From: Polyangiaceae bacterium
GTDB lineage: Bacteria > Myxococcota_A > Polyangia > Polyangiales > Polyangiaceae
Direction of reading: 5' to 3'
DNA: 64,000 nucleotides
Assembly (NCBI GenBank): GCA_020633205.1
Contig: JACKEB010000013.1
Coordinates: 1-64,000, forward strand
A model generated the notes under the pieces. It was not told where the DNA came from. It was given only the letters and a program-made list of their open reading frames with translations, and searched no databases. The first letter of the stretch is position 1. Every line of letters begins with the position of its first letter. Below, piece after piece: positions 52,792-61,268 of this stretch. A program made the position numbers and the translations under genes.

Positions 52792-54852
52792 ATGCGACTT
52801 CTGGCTCCCTCTTCGACACGTAGCTCGCGCTGGCTTGCCACCCTCCTCGCTCTGGCTTGCAGCGCTGCGTTCGCGACTTCCGCCTGCGGCGGTGACGGCG
52901 CTGAATCGTCCGGCGGAGGCCGGACTCTGGGCGGTGATGGCGGAACGGCTGGCACCGGTGGTTCATCCAGCGGCGGTACGGATCAGGGCGGCAGCGGCGG
53001 CATCATCGACGTGCCCCAGGTGGTGGGCCTCGAGCTCGATCCTCCGGCGATCCAAATCGACGTGCTCAACGGTGTGTCGACCCCCGTGGCGGTCACGGCT
53101 CGCCTCGTCAAGGACGACGGCAGCAAAGAAGACGTGGTGCCCACTGGCTGGGCGCTGTCCCGAGGTGGCATCGCAGACTTCGATAGCGCCACGAACGAGG
53201 TCAGCGCGGTCGGGGATCTCGGGGGAGAGGTGACCCTCACGGCGGCGTCAGGCAGCCTCACGGCGACGAGCCAAATCAAGGTGCGCTTGACCCTCACGGA
53301 TACGGCACCAGAGGTGACGCCTTCAGACATCGCGGCCTTGGATGGTGCCGTCAATCCGGACCCCACCGCGAGCTGGCTCTACCCCTACGACTCGACGGTA
53401 TTTCCGCAAGGATTACTGCCTCCGCGCCTGATGTGGAATGGCTTTGCCGGTGGCGACAAGATGCGCGTCTCCGTACGCTCCACCTACGCAGACTACACGC
53501 GCTACTTCGTTGCGACCGAGGGCGCTCACGACTTCGACAACGCCGCCTGGACCCAGCTGACTGAGTCGAGTGACGGCACTCCCGTCCAGATCACTGTTTC
53601 GCGGATGGACGCCGGCGGTGGCGTCGGCAAGGTGATGGAGCAGAGCTGGCGTTTCGCGACAGGCAGCTTGCGCGGCTCGGTCTACTACTGGGCCAACTCT
53701 CCCGGCCGCGTGCTGCGCATCAGCCCCGGAGCGGGCGCGCCAGAAGACTTCTTGGCTCAGGCGGGCGTCACCGACGGGTGCACGACGTGCCACACCGTGA
53801 GCGCCAATGGCAACACGCTGGTGCTCGGCAACGGCAAGGCGCAGTCTGCCACTGACTCGGACTCCAGCGTGTTCGATCTCCAGGCCGGATCGGTCACCGC
53901 GACGGCGCGCGGACGCGGCTGGGCGATGAGCGCTCTCACCCCCAACGGCCAGTACGCCGTGATGAACTCCGGGTTGCCTGAGTGGCGTTGGGTCGGTAAC
54001 GACTTGCCCGGGGTGTACGATGTAGCCACTGGTGCCGCGGTCCCTGGTACCGCACTCGACGGTCGCGTCGTCGGGCTCCCCGCCTTCGCTCCCGACGGCA
54101 GTTCACTGCTGTTCATCGACCCGAGCACTCGGGATCTGCATGCGATGGACGCGACACTCGGAGCTGGCGTTCCGGCGTTTGCCAACGAACGCAAGGTCGC
54201 CCTCGCGGCCAGCGGCGCGACGATTGCGTACCCAAGCGTTAGCCCCAACGGCAAGTGGGCCGTGTTCCACCGCGGTCCCTACGACACGCGAAGCGGAGCC
54301 GCAGATCTCTCTATCGCTGCGGTCGACGGTACCCAGGTGGAAATTCCCCTCGATCGCCTGAACGGCACCACCTATCCGTTTGGAGCCGGGGATCGCGATC
54401 GCCACTTGAACTACGAGCCCACCTTCGCGCCGGTGGCATCGGGTGGGTACTTCTGGGTCGTGTTCACTTCTCGACGGACGTTGGGGAACCGTCTGCTCGG
54501 TAGCGCAGCCGAGGTCAAGCAGCTCTGGGTGGCGGCGATCGACATGAATCCCACGGCTGGTACTGACCCGAGCCACTCGGCCTTCTGGGTGCCGGGACAA
54601 GACATCAACCAGCCCAATATGCGCGGCTTCTGGGCCCTGGATCCGTGCCGTCAGGATGGTGAGGGCTGCAGTGTTGGCAGCGATTGTTGCACCGGTTCGT
54701 GCATCGACGATCCGAACGGCAGCGGAAGTCTGGTGTGCGGAAACCCGGGCAACCAGACCTGTGCTCCCGAGGGCGGGCACTGCGAAGTCAGCTCTGACTG
54801 CTGTCAGGGCGAGTGCGTGAACAGCTTCTGCTCCCAGGCACCGCCGAAGTGA
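52792..54852 (+). CDS. Propeller lipoprotein with CXXCH motif and Cys-rich tail
   Basis: The 686-residue product starts with a lipoprotein-type signal (STRSSRWLATLLALACSAAFATSACGG) and a short Gly/Ser linker. Residues about 75-180 look like a bacterial Ig-like domain (VTARLVKDDGSKEDVVP, GEVTLTAASGSLTATS). Residue about 327 holds a c-type heme motif DGCTTCHTVSANG, then a TolB/WD40-like propeller (YAVMNSGLPEWRWVG, LPAFAPDGSSLLFIDP, AYPSVSPNGKWAVFHRG). The last 70 residues are two Cys-rich CCxGxC modules (GCSVGSDCCTGSC, HCEVSSDCCQGEC). A surface electron-transfer or heme-sensing role is conceivable but unproven. A sigma54-like promoter lies just before the start. Confidence 0.85.
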   Translation: MRLLAPSSTRSSRWLATLLALACSAAFATSACGGDGAESSGGGRTLGGDGGTAGTGGSSSGGTDQGGSGGIIDVPQVVGLELDPPAIQIDVLNGVSTPVAVTARLVKDDGSKEDVVPTGWALSRGGIADFDSATNEVSAVGDLGGEVTLTAASGSLTATSQIKVRLTLTDTAPEVTPSDIAALDGAVNPDPTASWLYPYDSTVFPQGLLPPRLMWNGFAGGDKMRVSVRSTYADYTRYFVATEGAHDFDNAAWTQLTESSDGTPVQITVSRMDAGGGVGKVMEQSWRFATGSLRGSVYYWANSPGRVLRISPGAGAPEDFLAQAGVTDGCTTCHTVSANGNTLVLGNGKAQSATDSDSSVFDLQAGSVTATARGRGWAMSALTPNGQYAVMNSGLPEWRWVGNDLPGVYDVATGAAVPGTALDGRVVGLPAFAPDGSSLLFIDPSTRDLHAMDATLGAGVPAFANERKVALAASGATIAYPSVSPNGKWAVFHRGPYDTRSGAADLSIAAVDGTQVEIPLDRLNGTTYPFGAGDRDRHLNYEPTFAPVASGGYFWVVFTSRRTLGNRLLGSAAEVKQLWVAAIDMNPTAGTDPSHSAFWVPGQDINQPNMRGFWALDPCRQDGEGCSVGSDCCTGSCIDDPNGSGSLVCGNPGNQTCAPEGGHCEVSSDCCQGECVNSFCSQAPPK

Positions 54853-54867
54853 GCTCGTGCGTCGGTA

Positions 54868-56319
54868 CTACTTTTCCGGACGGAATGTTTCCGGGTTGAT
54901 GCCGAAGCGATTGAAGAGCTCGTAGAGCCGGGCCCGCCGCATGTTCAAGCGGCGGGCCGCTTCTGCGACGTTTCCACCGCACAACTCGAGCGCCGTGACC
55001 AGGCGCTCCTTCTGAAGCGACTCGACGTCGACGCGCGAAGGCTTCAAGTGAACTCCGCTCTGGGGCGGAACGAGGGGTGGCTCGCTATGAGCGCTCCAAG
55101 CAGGTCGGGACGGAGGAGCGTCGAGGTCCAGCAGATCCTCTGGGCGCACCTCGCTGCGGCCTGCGGCTCGCGCTGCAAGACCCGACGCGCGAACGGTGTT
55201 GCGTAGCTCGCGGGCGTTGCCTGGCCAGGATCGCGCTAGCAGGCCCTCCACTGCGCCCGCGGTGAGGCGAATCGCAGCATCCGGTTGCAGGCCGTCGAGG
55301 AAGTGGCAGGCGAGCGCCGGGATATCGTAGCGCCGCTCGCGGAGCGGCGGCAAGCGCAGCCGCAGCGTTGCGAGGCGATGGTATAGATCCTCACGGAACG
55401 AACCGTCGGTGCACATGCGCTGCAGGTCGCGGTTCGTGGCCGCAAGCACCCGCACGTCGACTGGTTCGGCGCGGTCTTGTCCCACCGGGCGCACTGCGTG
55501 CTCTTCGAGCACACGGAGCAGCTTGCTCTGGGCGGCGAGCGGCAGGTCGCCAATCTCGTCCAGGAGCAACGTTCCGCCATCGGCGCTCCGGAACAAGCCT
55601 TGGCGGCTGTCTTTGCTGCCAGAGAACGCGCCCCTGACGTGGCCGAATAGCTCCGATTCGATCAGCTCGGCGGGCAACGCGGCGCAGTTGACCGCCACGA
55701 ACGGCCCCTGACGTTGACTCAGAACATGAAGCTCGTGAGCCATGCGCTCCTTGCCGGTGCCGGTCTCACCCTCCAAGAGCGCGGCTTCGGAGGCTGCGAG
55801 CGCGCCGCTCAGGGGATCGACCAGGCGCCGGAGCCACGGACCCCCTAGCAGGGTGAGCCCGTGCCCCGGCTGCTGGAAGGCCTGAACGTCGTCGGTCACG
55901 TAGAGCAACGTGTTGCCCATGCGCAGAATGCTGTCGAAGGGGACAAGTAATTCCGTGCGGATACTCACGTAGTGAAGCGTGGTGGCAGAGTGAAGCGTGC
56001 CGGTCTCGGGGCGTGCTAACAAGGCGCCGGTACCGTTGTGACTTCCCTGGTCGCGCACCAGGAGCCCGCCGCCAGCGGGCTCGACGATCGCGTGTAGTCG
56101 GGAGACGTGCTGGTCGGGGAGGCAAAAGTCCGTCGAGGCCTCGCGTCCGATGCGCACCGGCTCTTCGACTGCGCGGGGCGCCGGCCCGCTGGACGGCACG
56201 AGATCGACGCGGCGCCCTTCAGTGAACAGGAGCACCAAGCCAGGAAGTGGCCTGTACAAATCGCGCCCGTCACTCGACCGCGCGATGCTCAGGGTGGCTG
56301 TGACTTCTCCGCCGCTCAT
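54868..56319 (-). CDS. FHA-AAA+-Fis sigma54-dependent transcriptional activator
   Basis: The start is ATG 56319; the frame extends to 56445 but the extra part is unlike the family. The 483-residue product has an N-terminal FHA domain (RIGREAS about 56, VSRLHAI, DQGSHNGTG about 92), which binds phosphothreonine, then a sigma54-interaction AAA+ domain (Walker A GETGTGKE about 183, Walker B GGTLLLDEIGD about 246) and a Fis-type HTH at the C-terminus (ELCGGNVAEAARRLNMRRAR). FHA-EBPs are a myxobacterial speciality and are often phosphorylated by Ser/Thr kinases. The sigma54-contact loop GAFTGA reads GAFSGS (about 229), a conservative T-to-S change. Confidence 0.93.
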   Translation of the reverse strand: MSGGEVTATLSIARSSDGRDLYRPLPGLVLLFTEGRRVDLVPSSGPAPRAVEEPVRIGREASTDFCLPDQHVSRLHAIVEPAGGGLLVRDQGSHNGTGALLARPETGTLHSATTLHYVSIRTELLVPFDSILRMGNTLLYVTDDVQAFQQPGHGLTLLGGPWLRRLVDPLSGALAASEAALLEGETGTGKERMAHELHVLSQRQGPFVAVNCAALPAELIESELFGHVRGAFSGSKDSRQGLFRSADGGTLLLDEIGDLPLAAQSKLLRVLEEHAVRPVGQDRAEPVDVRVLAATNRDLQRMCTDGSFREDLYHRLATLRLRLPPLRERRYDIPALACHFLDGLQPDAAIRLTAGAVEGLLARSWPGNARELRNTVRASGLAARAAGRSEVRPEDLLDLDAPPSRPAWSAHSEPPLVPPQSGVHLKPSRVDVESLQKERLVTALELCGGNVAEAARRLNMRRARLYELFNRFGINPETFRPEK

Positions 56320-56666
56320 TCGTCGATGCTCCAGTGAAGTCGAAAGGCTCGGAGTCAACAAGGGGGCCGCAGCAGGGAAAGCCACCAACGCTGGCCGCAG
56401 CGCCGGGGTGCGAACCGACAGGCTGCCGCCGGCAGGTGCGAACAAAGAACAGTCTCTTCGCCCACATGGGACCGTCCCGCACTCTCGCGACCGCCCGCGA
56501 ACAGCCTACGGGCCTGCTTGCCAAGCCCACTTCGCCGCTTTAGACCTCTGCTCGACGCCAGGCGACCGAACAGGTTTGCGGCGGCGGACTTCCGCACTAT
56601 GTTGTGCGTCCGCTGGGCGTCGTGGCAGGCGGCCACGCCGACTACGCAGAGGAAAGACGAGAGATC
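56320..56666. other. Intergenic region between activator and thioredoxin genes
   Basis: These 347 bp between divergent genes must hold both promoters. The reading frames crossing it are Arg/Gly/Ala-rich without ribosome sites, and I see no repeat or strong palindrome. None of the GTGTnCGG half-sites found at 52634 and 52705 is visible here. Confidence 0.5.
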
Positions 56667-56993
56667 ATGGCATCAGAGAACGTGAAGGAGTTCAACGACC
56701 TCAACTTTGACGAAGAGGTCATCAAGAGCGATGGCGCCGTCCTGGTCGACTTCAGCGCGACCTGGTGCGGCCCCTGCAAGATGTTGAACCCCATCGTCGA
56801 ACAGGTCGCCGAGGAGCTAAAGGGCAGCCTGAAGGTCGGCAAGGTGGACATCGACGAGTCCCCGGTCACGGCTTCGAAGTACGCTATTCGCAGTGTGCCC
56901 ACCTTGATGCTGTTCAAGAATGGCGAGCGCACCGCGACCCATACCGGTGCCGTCCCGAAGGCAGCTCTGCTCAAGTTCATCAACGGCGGTTGA
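56667..56993 (+). CDS. trxA: Thioredoxin
   Basis: The start is ATG 56667, with GAGGAAAG about 11 bp upstream, giving a 108-residue product, the standard length. The active site is SATWCGPCKMLNPIV, with the conserved Asp in VLVDFSA, the cis-Pro region RSVPTLMLFKNGE and a C-terminal GAVPKAALLKFI helix. It is a canonical cytosolic thioredoxin, reducing protein disulphides with NADPH through thioredoxin reductase (not in this window). It is the first gene of a five-gene forward cluster (56667-61239). It may be distinguished from the exported thioredoxin-like lipoprotein at 33859 by the lack of a signal peptide. Confidence 0.95.
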   Translation: MASENVKEFNDLNFDEEVIKSDGAVLVDFSATWCGPCKMLNPIVEQVAEELKGSLKVGKVDIDESPVTASKYAIRSVPTLMLFKNGERTATHTGAVPKAALLKFINGG

Positions 56994-58156
56994 GCACGGC
57001 GCACGACGCCCTCGACGCCTCCGAGGCGTCGCTTTCTAGGCTGCGTGCCAGATCGGCGCGCAGCCGATTGCGTTTTGTGTGGGGGCTGCGGAGCATCGCT
57101 GCGTTCGCCCATCTATTGGTTTTTGCGAGTGCCTGGACGCTCGGATACCGTATCCACGCGGTAATCTGGTTGGGCGTCGCCCTGCCGCTGGGGCTGAGCC
57201 GCCTGTGGAACTTGTTCGACGACAAGCAGCGCTCGCGACTGGTGGTTTGGGGCATCGAGCTCGTGTTCGTGCACCTGATCGGCGTGCTGCTTGGGCTCGT
57301 GATGCTGCCCCTTGGTGTGCTGATCGCTTGGCGCGCTGGCGTGCTGGCTGCTGCTCCGCTGTCCGCGTACCTCATGGGCAGCGCCATCGCTGCGTACGGA
57401 GTGTTCGTTCGTCGCCGATGGTTCGTGGTGAGACAGCTGGACGTCGTATGCAAAGACCTGCCTCAAACCCTCGAGGGCTTTCGCATTGCGCACCTCAGCG
57501 ACCTGCACATCGGTAGCTTCGATTCCACGCGCGTCGGCCTGCGCTGGGCGGAGCGAGTCAACGCCCTGAAACCGGATTTGGTCGCGGTCACCGGTGACCT
57601 GGTCACGAGTGGGACTTGGGGCTATCCGCTTGCCGCCGAGGTGCTTGGTGCCCTTTCCGCACGGCGTGGGGTGTTCGTGATTCTCGGCAACCATGATCAG
57701 TGGAACGCAGAGAAGTTCAGGATGGAGCTTGGCGCCCACGACCTCTGCGTCCTGCACAACGCGTGGCGGGCTGTGGACCTTGCTCCCGGAGAGCGTCTAG
57801 TGGTCGCCGGACTCGGGGATCCGTACACCCAGACGGCAGATCTCGAGCTAACGCTCGCGGAGCGCCCTGTCGGCTTCACCGTGCTGCTCTCGCACTACCC
57901 GAGCTGGGCCGAGCGGGCTGTAGGCCGGGGCGTTGATTTGGTGCTCGCGGGGCACACTCACGGAGGGCAGGTTGGCGTCCCCTTCTTGAGCCGGCGCTTC
58001 AACGTCGCGCGCGCGATGGGTCAACACAGTCGCGGTTTGGTTTCCCTCGGGTCGATGCAGCTTCATGTGTCTGCTGGCCTTGGCACCAGCGGGTTGCCCA
58101 TCAGGCTGGGGGTCGCTCCCGAGATCGTGATACTACGCCTCAAGAGGGCTGCATGA
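56990..58156 (+). CDS. Membrane-anchored metallophosphoesterase, YkuE-like
   Basis: The frame has no ATG before the first membrane helix; I use TTG 56990, which overlaps the thioredoxin stop (TTGA), and note GTG 57077 as alternative. The product of about 388 residues has four hydrophobic segments (residues about 35-140: LLVFASAWTLGY, VIWLGVALPLGL, LVFVHLIGVLLGLVML) and a C-terminal calcineurin-like phosphoesterase domain with all metal motifs: AHLSDLHIG, AVTGDLVTSG, ILGNHDQWN, LLSHYPS and LAGHTHGGQVG. This matches the YaeI/YkuE group (UDP-diacylglucosamine- or lipid-related phosphohydrolases and others). The substrate is not known. It is coupled to thioredoxin upstream and to the methyltransferase gene downstream (4-bp overlap). 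Confidence 0.85.
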   Translation: MSTAHDALDASEASLSRLRARSARSRLRFVWGLRSIAAFAHLLVFASAWTLGYRIHAVIWLGVALPLGLSRLWNLFDDKQRSRLVVWGIELVFVHLIGVLLGLVMLPLGVLIAWRAGVLAAAPLSAYLMGSAIAAYGVFVRRRWFVVRQLDVVCKDLPQTLEGFRIAHLSDLHIGSFDSTRVGLRWAERVNALKPDLVAVTGDLVTSGTWGYPLAAEVLGALSARRGVFVILGNHDQWNAEKFRMELGAHDLCVLHNAWRAVDLAPGERLVVAGLGDPYTQTADLELTLAERPVGFTVLLSHYPSWAERAVGRGVDLVLAGHTHGGQVGVPFLSRRFNVARAMGQHSRGLVSLGSMQLHVSAGLGTSGLPIRLGVAPEIVILRLKRAA

Positions 58157-59289
58157 GTTTGGATTTGGTGGTCACCTGCGCGCGCGGAACCGAGCGAGCG
58201 CTACGTTTCGAGCTCGAGCAGTTGGGCGCGACCGGAGTCAAAGGCACTGGCCGTGGCGCCGTCGAGCTTGTTGCTGGTTGGAATATTGCCGCGCGGATTT
58301 TGGTTGAGTCGCGCATCGCTCACAAGTTGTTGTGGCGTGTGCTGCAACTCGAAGCGCGGGATGAAGCTGAGCTGGTCGCGGGGCTCTTGAACTATCCCTT
58401 CGAATCGCATGGTGGACGGAACGACAGCTTCGCCATCGACGCTCATCTCCATTCGTGTCCTTGGACTCACAGCTTGTTCGCCGCTCAGCGAGTGAAAGAC
58501 TGCCTCGTGGACCGCTTCCGCGCGCGAGGTCTGGAGCGCCCAAGCGTGGACACGAAGCGCCCGCGGTTGCGTTACGTTTTCCATTGGGAAGGCACCCAGG
58601 CGAGCCTCTCGTTGGATCTAGCTGGAGCTTCGTTGTCGCGCCGCGGCTACCGTGATCCCGATGCCGCTGCACCCATGCGTGAGACGCTTGCGGCGGCGAT
58701 TCTGGCGCTCGGTCACGCGGATGTTCAGCGCCCGTTTTTGGATCCGTGCTGCGGGAGCGGCACATTGGCAATCGAACAAGCCTGGCGGGCGCTGAAGCGC
58801 GCGCCAGGGCTTGGCCGCCAGTTCGCTTGCGAGTTTTGGCCCCATGAGCAGTCCGAGCTGACCGCGGCGTTGCGCGAGGTGCGTGGTTCCGCGCGGGAAC
58901 AACAGCTGGCTGAGCTGCCCGCGCCCATCGAACTCAGCGACTACCACTCCGGCGCGGTTCAGAGCGCCGAGCTACAGGTGCACGCCGCGGGGCTCGACCG
59001 CTTCCTCTCGCCCCGTCGCTTGGATGCCCGCAAGCTGACGCCTCCAGGAGAGCGACCGGTTATCGTCTCCAATTTGCCCTTTGGAGAACGCATCTCGGGT
59101 GGCAATCGCCTCCAGCTCGAGGGCTTCTATCGTACATTCGGCGACCGACTGCGCGAGATACCCACCGCCCGCGCAATCCTCTTTTCTGGGTATCCGGATG
59201 CTGAAGCCTTACTCGACCTGGGGCAGCCACGGCGCTTCAGTCTGATGAGCGGCGCGCTGGCTGCGAAGCTATTCCGCTACGATTGGTGA
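58153..59289 (+). CDS. THUMP-domain RNA methyltransferase, RlmL-like
   Basis: The 378-residue product starts at ATG 58153, overlapping the upstream stop by 4 bp. The N-terminal part contains a THUMP-type domain (residues about 50-155: NDSFAIDAHLHS, RLRYVFHWEGTQASLSLDL), then GASLSRRGYRDPDAAAPMRETLAAAIL, the SAM motif FLDPCCGSGTLAIEQAW (about 195-210) and the catalytic VSNLPFGERI (about 306), which is N-[LP]-P-[FY]-G-x-R of guanine N2-methyltransferases. RlmL methylates G2445 in 23S rRNA in E. coli. Here it lacks the RlmK half, as is normal outside enterobacteria. Confidence 0.9.
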   Translation: MSLDLVVTCARGTERALRFELEQLGATGVKGTGRGAVELVAGWNIAARILVESRIAHKLLWRVLQLEARDEAELVAGLLNYPFESHGGRNDSFAIDAHLHSCPWTHSLFAAQRVKDCLVDRFRARGLERPSVDTKRPRLRYVFHWEGTQASLSLDLAGASLSRRGYRDPDAAAPMRETLAAAILALGHADVQRPFLDPCCGSGTLAIEQAWRALKRAPGLGRQFACEFWPHEQSELTAALREVRGSAREQQLAELPAPIELSDYHSGAVQSAELQVHAAGLDRFLSPRRLDARKLTPPGERPVIVSNLPFGERISGGNRLQLEGFYRTFGDRLREIPTARAILFSGYPDAEALLDLGQPRRFSLMSGALAAKLFRYDW

Positions 59290-59398
59290 GCCGCGCCACG
59301 GCGCGCCTCTCACCCCCAAAATCAAGGGGGACTGAAGGAACGGCGACGAGCCTACGAAAACTCCTTAAGGCGCAGTTCCCGCGGCCGTTTTCGATCGC

Positions 59399-60226
59399 GT
59401 GAGACGAGTGTTCCTACTCGGTGGTGCGGTTTCGTTGGAGCGTGAGCTGCAGGCGATCCTGGGTGCCAAGAGCGTGGTGAGTCCGCTGGTGAGCAGTGGG
59501 GAAGCGGTGCAGCGCTTCGAGCCAGACGAAGAGGCCGTGCTCGTGATAGCCGGCGACTCCGCGTTGGACCGCAAGCGCTGGGGACAGCACGCTCGCGCAG
59601 TTGTTTGCGATGGTAACGTGCTGGCCTGCGCCCAGCGGGTTCAGCGGATCCAGCAGCTGATCCTGGGCGTTGGAGGGCCGAGTGTCGAACGGCTGCTCCA
59701 CTCGGTCACCGGGGAACTCGGCGCGAGCTTGGGTGAGCACTGCGACATTCAAGCGTGTCCCTTCCCCAAGGTGCTGCGCGAACGCGAGATCGCACTGCTG
59801 TCGATCGCGGGGCCATCCGAGGGTGGAGTTGTGGTCGCGCCCGAGGGCGAGTTGGCAAACCGTCTGGGAACCTCTGCGCGCTCCGACCGGATGTGGGACC
59901 GCGAAATCGCGGCGACCTCGACGCTGCTTGGCTTGGCAGAGCAGGTGCGCCTGGCGAGCTGCGCCTTCTTGGCGCACTTTGGCGCCTTCGAGTTGGCGAC
60001 GCCAGTCGTGATTTCTGGGGAAGGACTGAGTCTCAGGGCGGGGGACTGCCCTCAGTTTGCTTACCGCATGGATTTATCCTCGGCTTCCGCGGAACCCGTA
60101 TCAGCTGCGCTGGTCATTGCCGGCTGGCTCGGCACGGGGCACGGCAAGCCCACCACCACAGCTGAGCGCCTGGCTGGCTTGGACGAGTTGCGGCAGGAAC
60201 TCATGACCCGAAGAGGAGTCGGTTGA
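59399..60226 (+). CDS. Protein of unknown function
   Basis: The start is GTG 59399 (GTG 59408 is an alternative). The 275-residue product has no signal peptide or membrane helix. The N-terminus reads RRVFLLGGAVSLERELQAIL, followed by DEEAVLVIAGDSALDR, which looks like a nucleotide-fold or response-regulator-like beginning, but the conserved Asp and Lys of a receiver are not clear. Further motifs are GPSEGGVVVAPEGELANR and YRMDLSSASAEPVSAALVIAG. I do not recognise the family. It overlaps the next gene by 1 bp (TGATG), so the two are coupled, and the neighbour has a CheX-like domain, which suggests a signalling role. Confidence 0.65.
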   Translation: MRRVFLLGGAVSLERELQAILGAKSVVSPLVSSGEAVQRFEPDEEAVLVIAGDSALDRKRWGQHARAVVCDGNVLACAQRVQRIQQLILGVGGPSVERLLHSVTGELGASLGEHCDIQACPFPKVLREREIALLSIAGPSEGGVVVAPEGELANRLGTSARSDRMWDREIAATSTLLGLAEQVRLASCAFLAHFGAFELATPVVISGEGLSLRAGDCPQFAYRMDLSSASAEPVSAALVIAGWLGTGHGKPTTTAERLAGLDELRQELMTRRGVG

Positions 60227-61239
60227 TGCGAGCCGTCTCGTCCCGAGAGCTGCTACCAGGCAAGCTCCTCTCTAGAGTCGTAGCCCGTGACGGTCGTGAG
60301 CTGTTCGCGCAAGGTGAAGAGCTGCGCCAGGACCATATCAGCCTCTTGCAGTCCCTTGGCATCGATGAAGTGTTCTTCGTCGACTCCGAGATGGAAGCGG
60401 AGCGCGTGTGTGAGGAGCACAACCGCATTTCGATCCCACCGCTCGACCTAGGCACCGGCTACCGCATCGACGAACCCGTCTTGAGCCCAAGCGGCGCGTT
60501 GCTCCTTCCCCCGGGCGCTCGGGGCAATCCGGCGCTAGCCGAACGACTCGCGCGGCACGGCGTAGAGGCTGTTTGCATTCATCTGGGCGGAAGACCGCAG
60601 CCGCAAACGATTCGATTTCTCGCCTCCAAACGCCGACTGGAGGTTCAGCGGCGGAAGCTGATGGCGAAGCGTCGCCCTCAAACAACCAGTGTGCGTCCCG
60701 TAGAGGAAGAGGTGATGGTGCTCTCTCCCGAGATCGTGGAGTGCATGCTGATCGCCTGGCTGGAAGTGACGCGCCGCTTTGCCCGTGTTGGTTTCCACGT
60801 GGAGGCACCTGAAGTCGCGCGGGGGGTGGTGCATCGAGGTGACTTCGTGTGGCTCACGGAGCTGATGGGAGCGCAGAAGCGGCAGATCTACTTCTCGATG
60901 CAGCGCCGATGCGCTGCAGGGCTCGCACAGAAAGCCCTGGATGTCGCTCAAGACATGCTCGACGAGACGAGCATTCTGACCGTTGCGGATCGGTTGATGT
61001 CGATGTGGGTCGAGGACGCTCGTGTGCTCGCCCAGCGCGGGAACATGGCATGCGAGCTTGGGCCGCTGCTCAACGTCAACGGCTCCGGGGCGGTCGTCCG
61101 CGTGTCCGCGGCGGATACCACGGTGACGTTCCCACTCCGGAGCGAGTTTGGATGGGCACGCATCGTCTTTCGCTGCGCGAAGACCGAGGCTCGAAGCCTC
61201 GAACGGACCTTTGGGCTGACCGGCACCCACTCGGGGTGA
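60226..61239 (+). CDS. CheX-like protein with two HD-GYP-type N-terminal modules
   Basis: The start is ATG 60226 (a TTG one codon earlier is possible). The 337-residue product begins with two copies of a short module in which G-x-L ... DGRELFAQGEELRQDHISLL-type text is repeated (residues about 9-48 and 84-122: LLPGKLLSRVVARDG and SGALLLPPGARGNPALAE). This module is known in front of HD-GYP phosphodiesterases, but no HD-GYP domain follows. Instead residues about 155-320 resemble CheX/CheC phosphatases (EVTRRFARVGFHVEAPEVARG; LTVADRLMSMWVEDARVL). It may regulate phosphorylated response regulators. Assignment from weak similarity. An 18-bp palindrome follows the stop. Confidence 0.6.
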   Translation: MRAVSSRELLPGKLLSRVVARDGRELFAQGEELRQDHISLLQSLGIDEVFFVDSEMEAERVCEEHNRISIPPLDLGTGYRIDEPVLSPSGALLLPPGARGNPALAERLARHGVEAVCIHLGGRPQPQTIRFLASKRRLEVQRRKLMAKRRPQTTSVRPVEEEVMVLSPEIVECMLIAWLEVTRRFARVGFHVEAPEVARGVVHRGDFVWLTELMGAQKRQIYFSMQRRCAAGLAQKALDVAQDMLDETSILTVADRLMSMWVEDARVLAQRGNMACELGPLLNVNGSGAVVRVSAADTTVTFPLRSEFGWARIVFRCAKTEARSLERTFGLTGTHSG

Positions 61240-61244
61240 AGCTT

Positions 61245-61262
61245 AATATCCGTGGGGATATT
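61245..61262. terminator. Inverted repeat between convergent genes, weak terminator candidate
   Basis: AATATCC (61245-61251) pairs with GGATATT (61256-61262) around GTGG. It sits in the 29-bp gap between stops at 61239 and 61269 and could end both transcripts. It is AT-rich in the stem and lacks a T-run, so the energy is low. Confidence 0.4.
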
Positions 61263-61268
61263 GTTCGG

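Noticed and set aside
59313..59330. CCCCC / GGGGG pair after the RlmL-like gene as a terminator
   Set aside because: Only five bases per arm with an 8-nt loop, no T-run.
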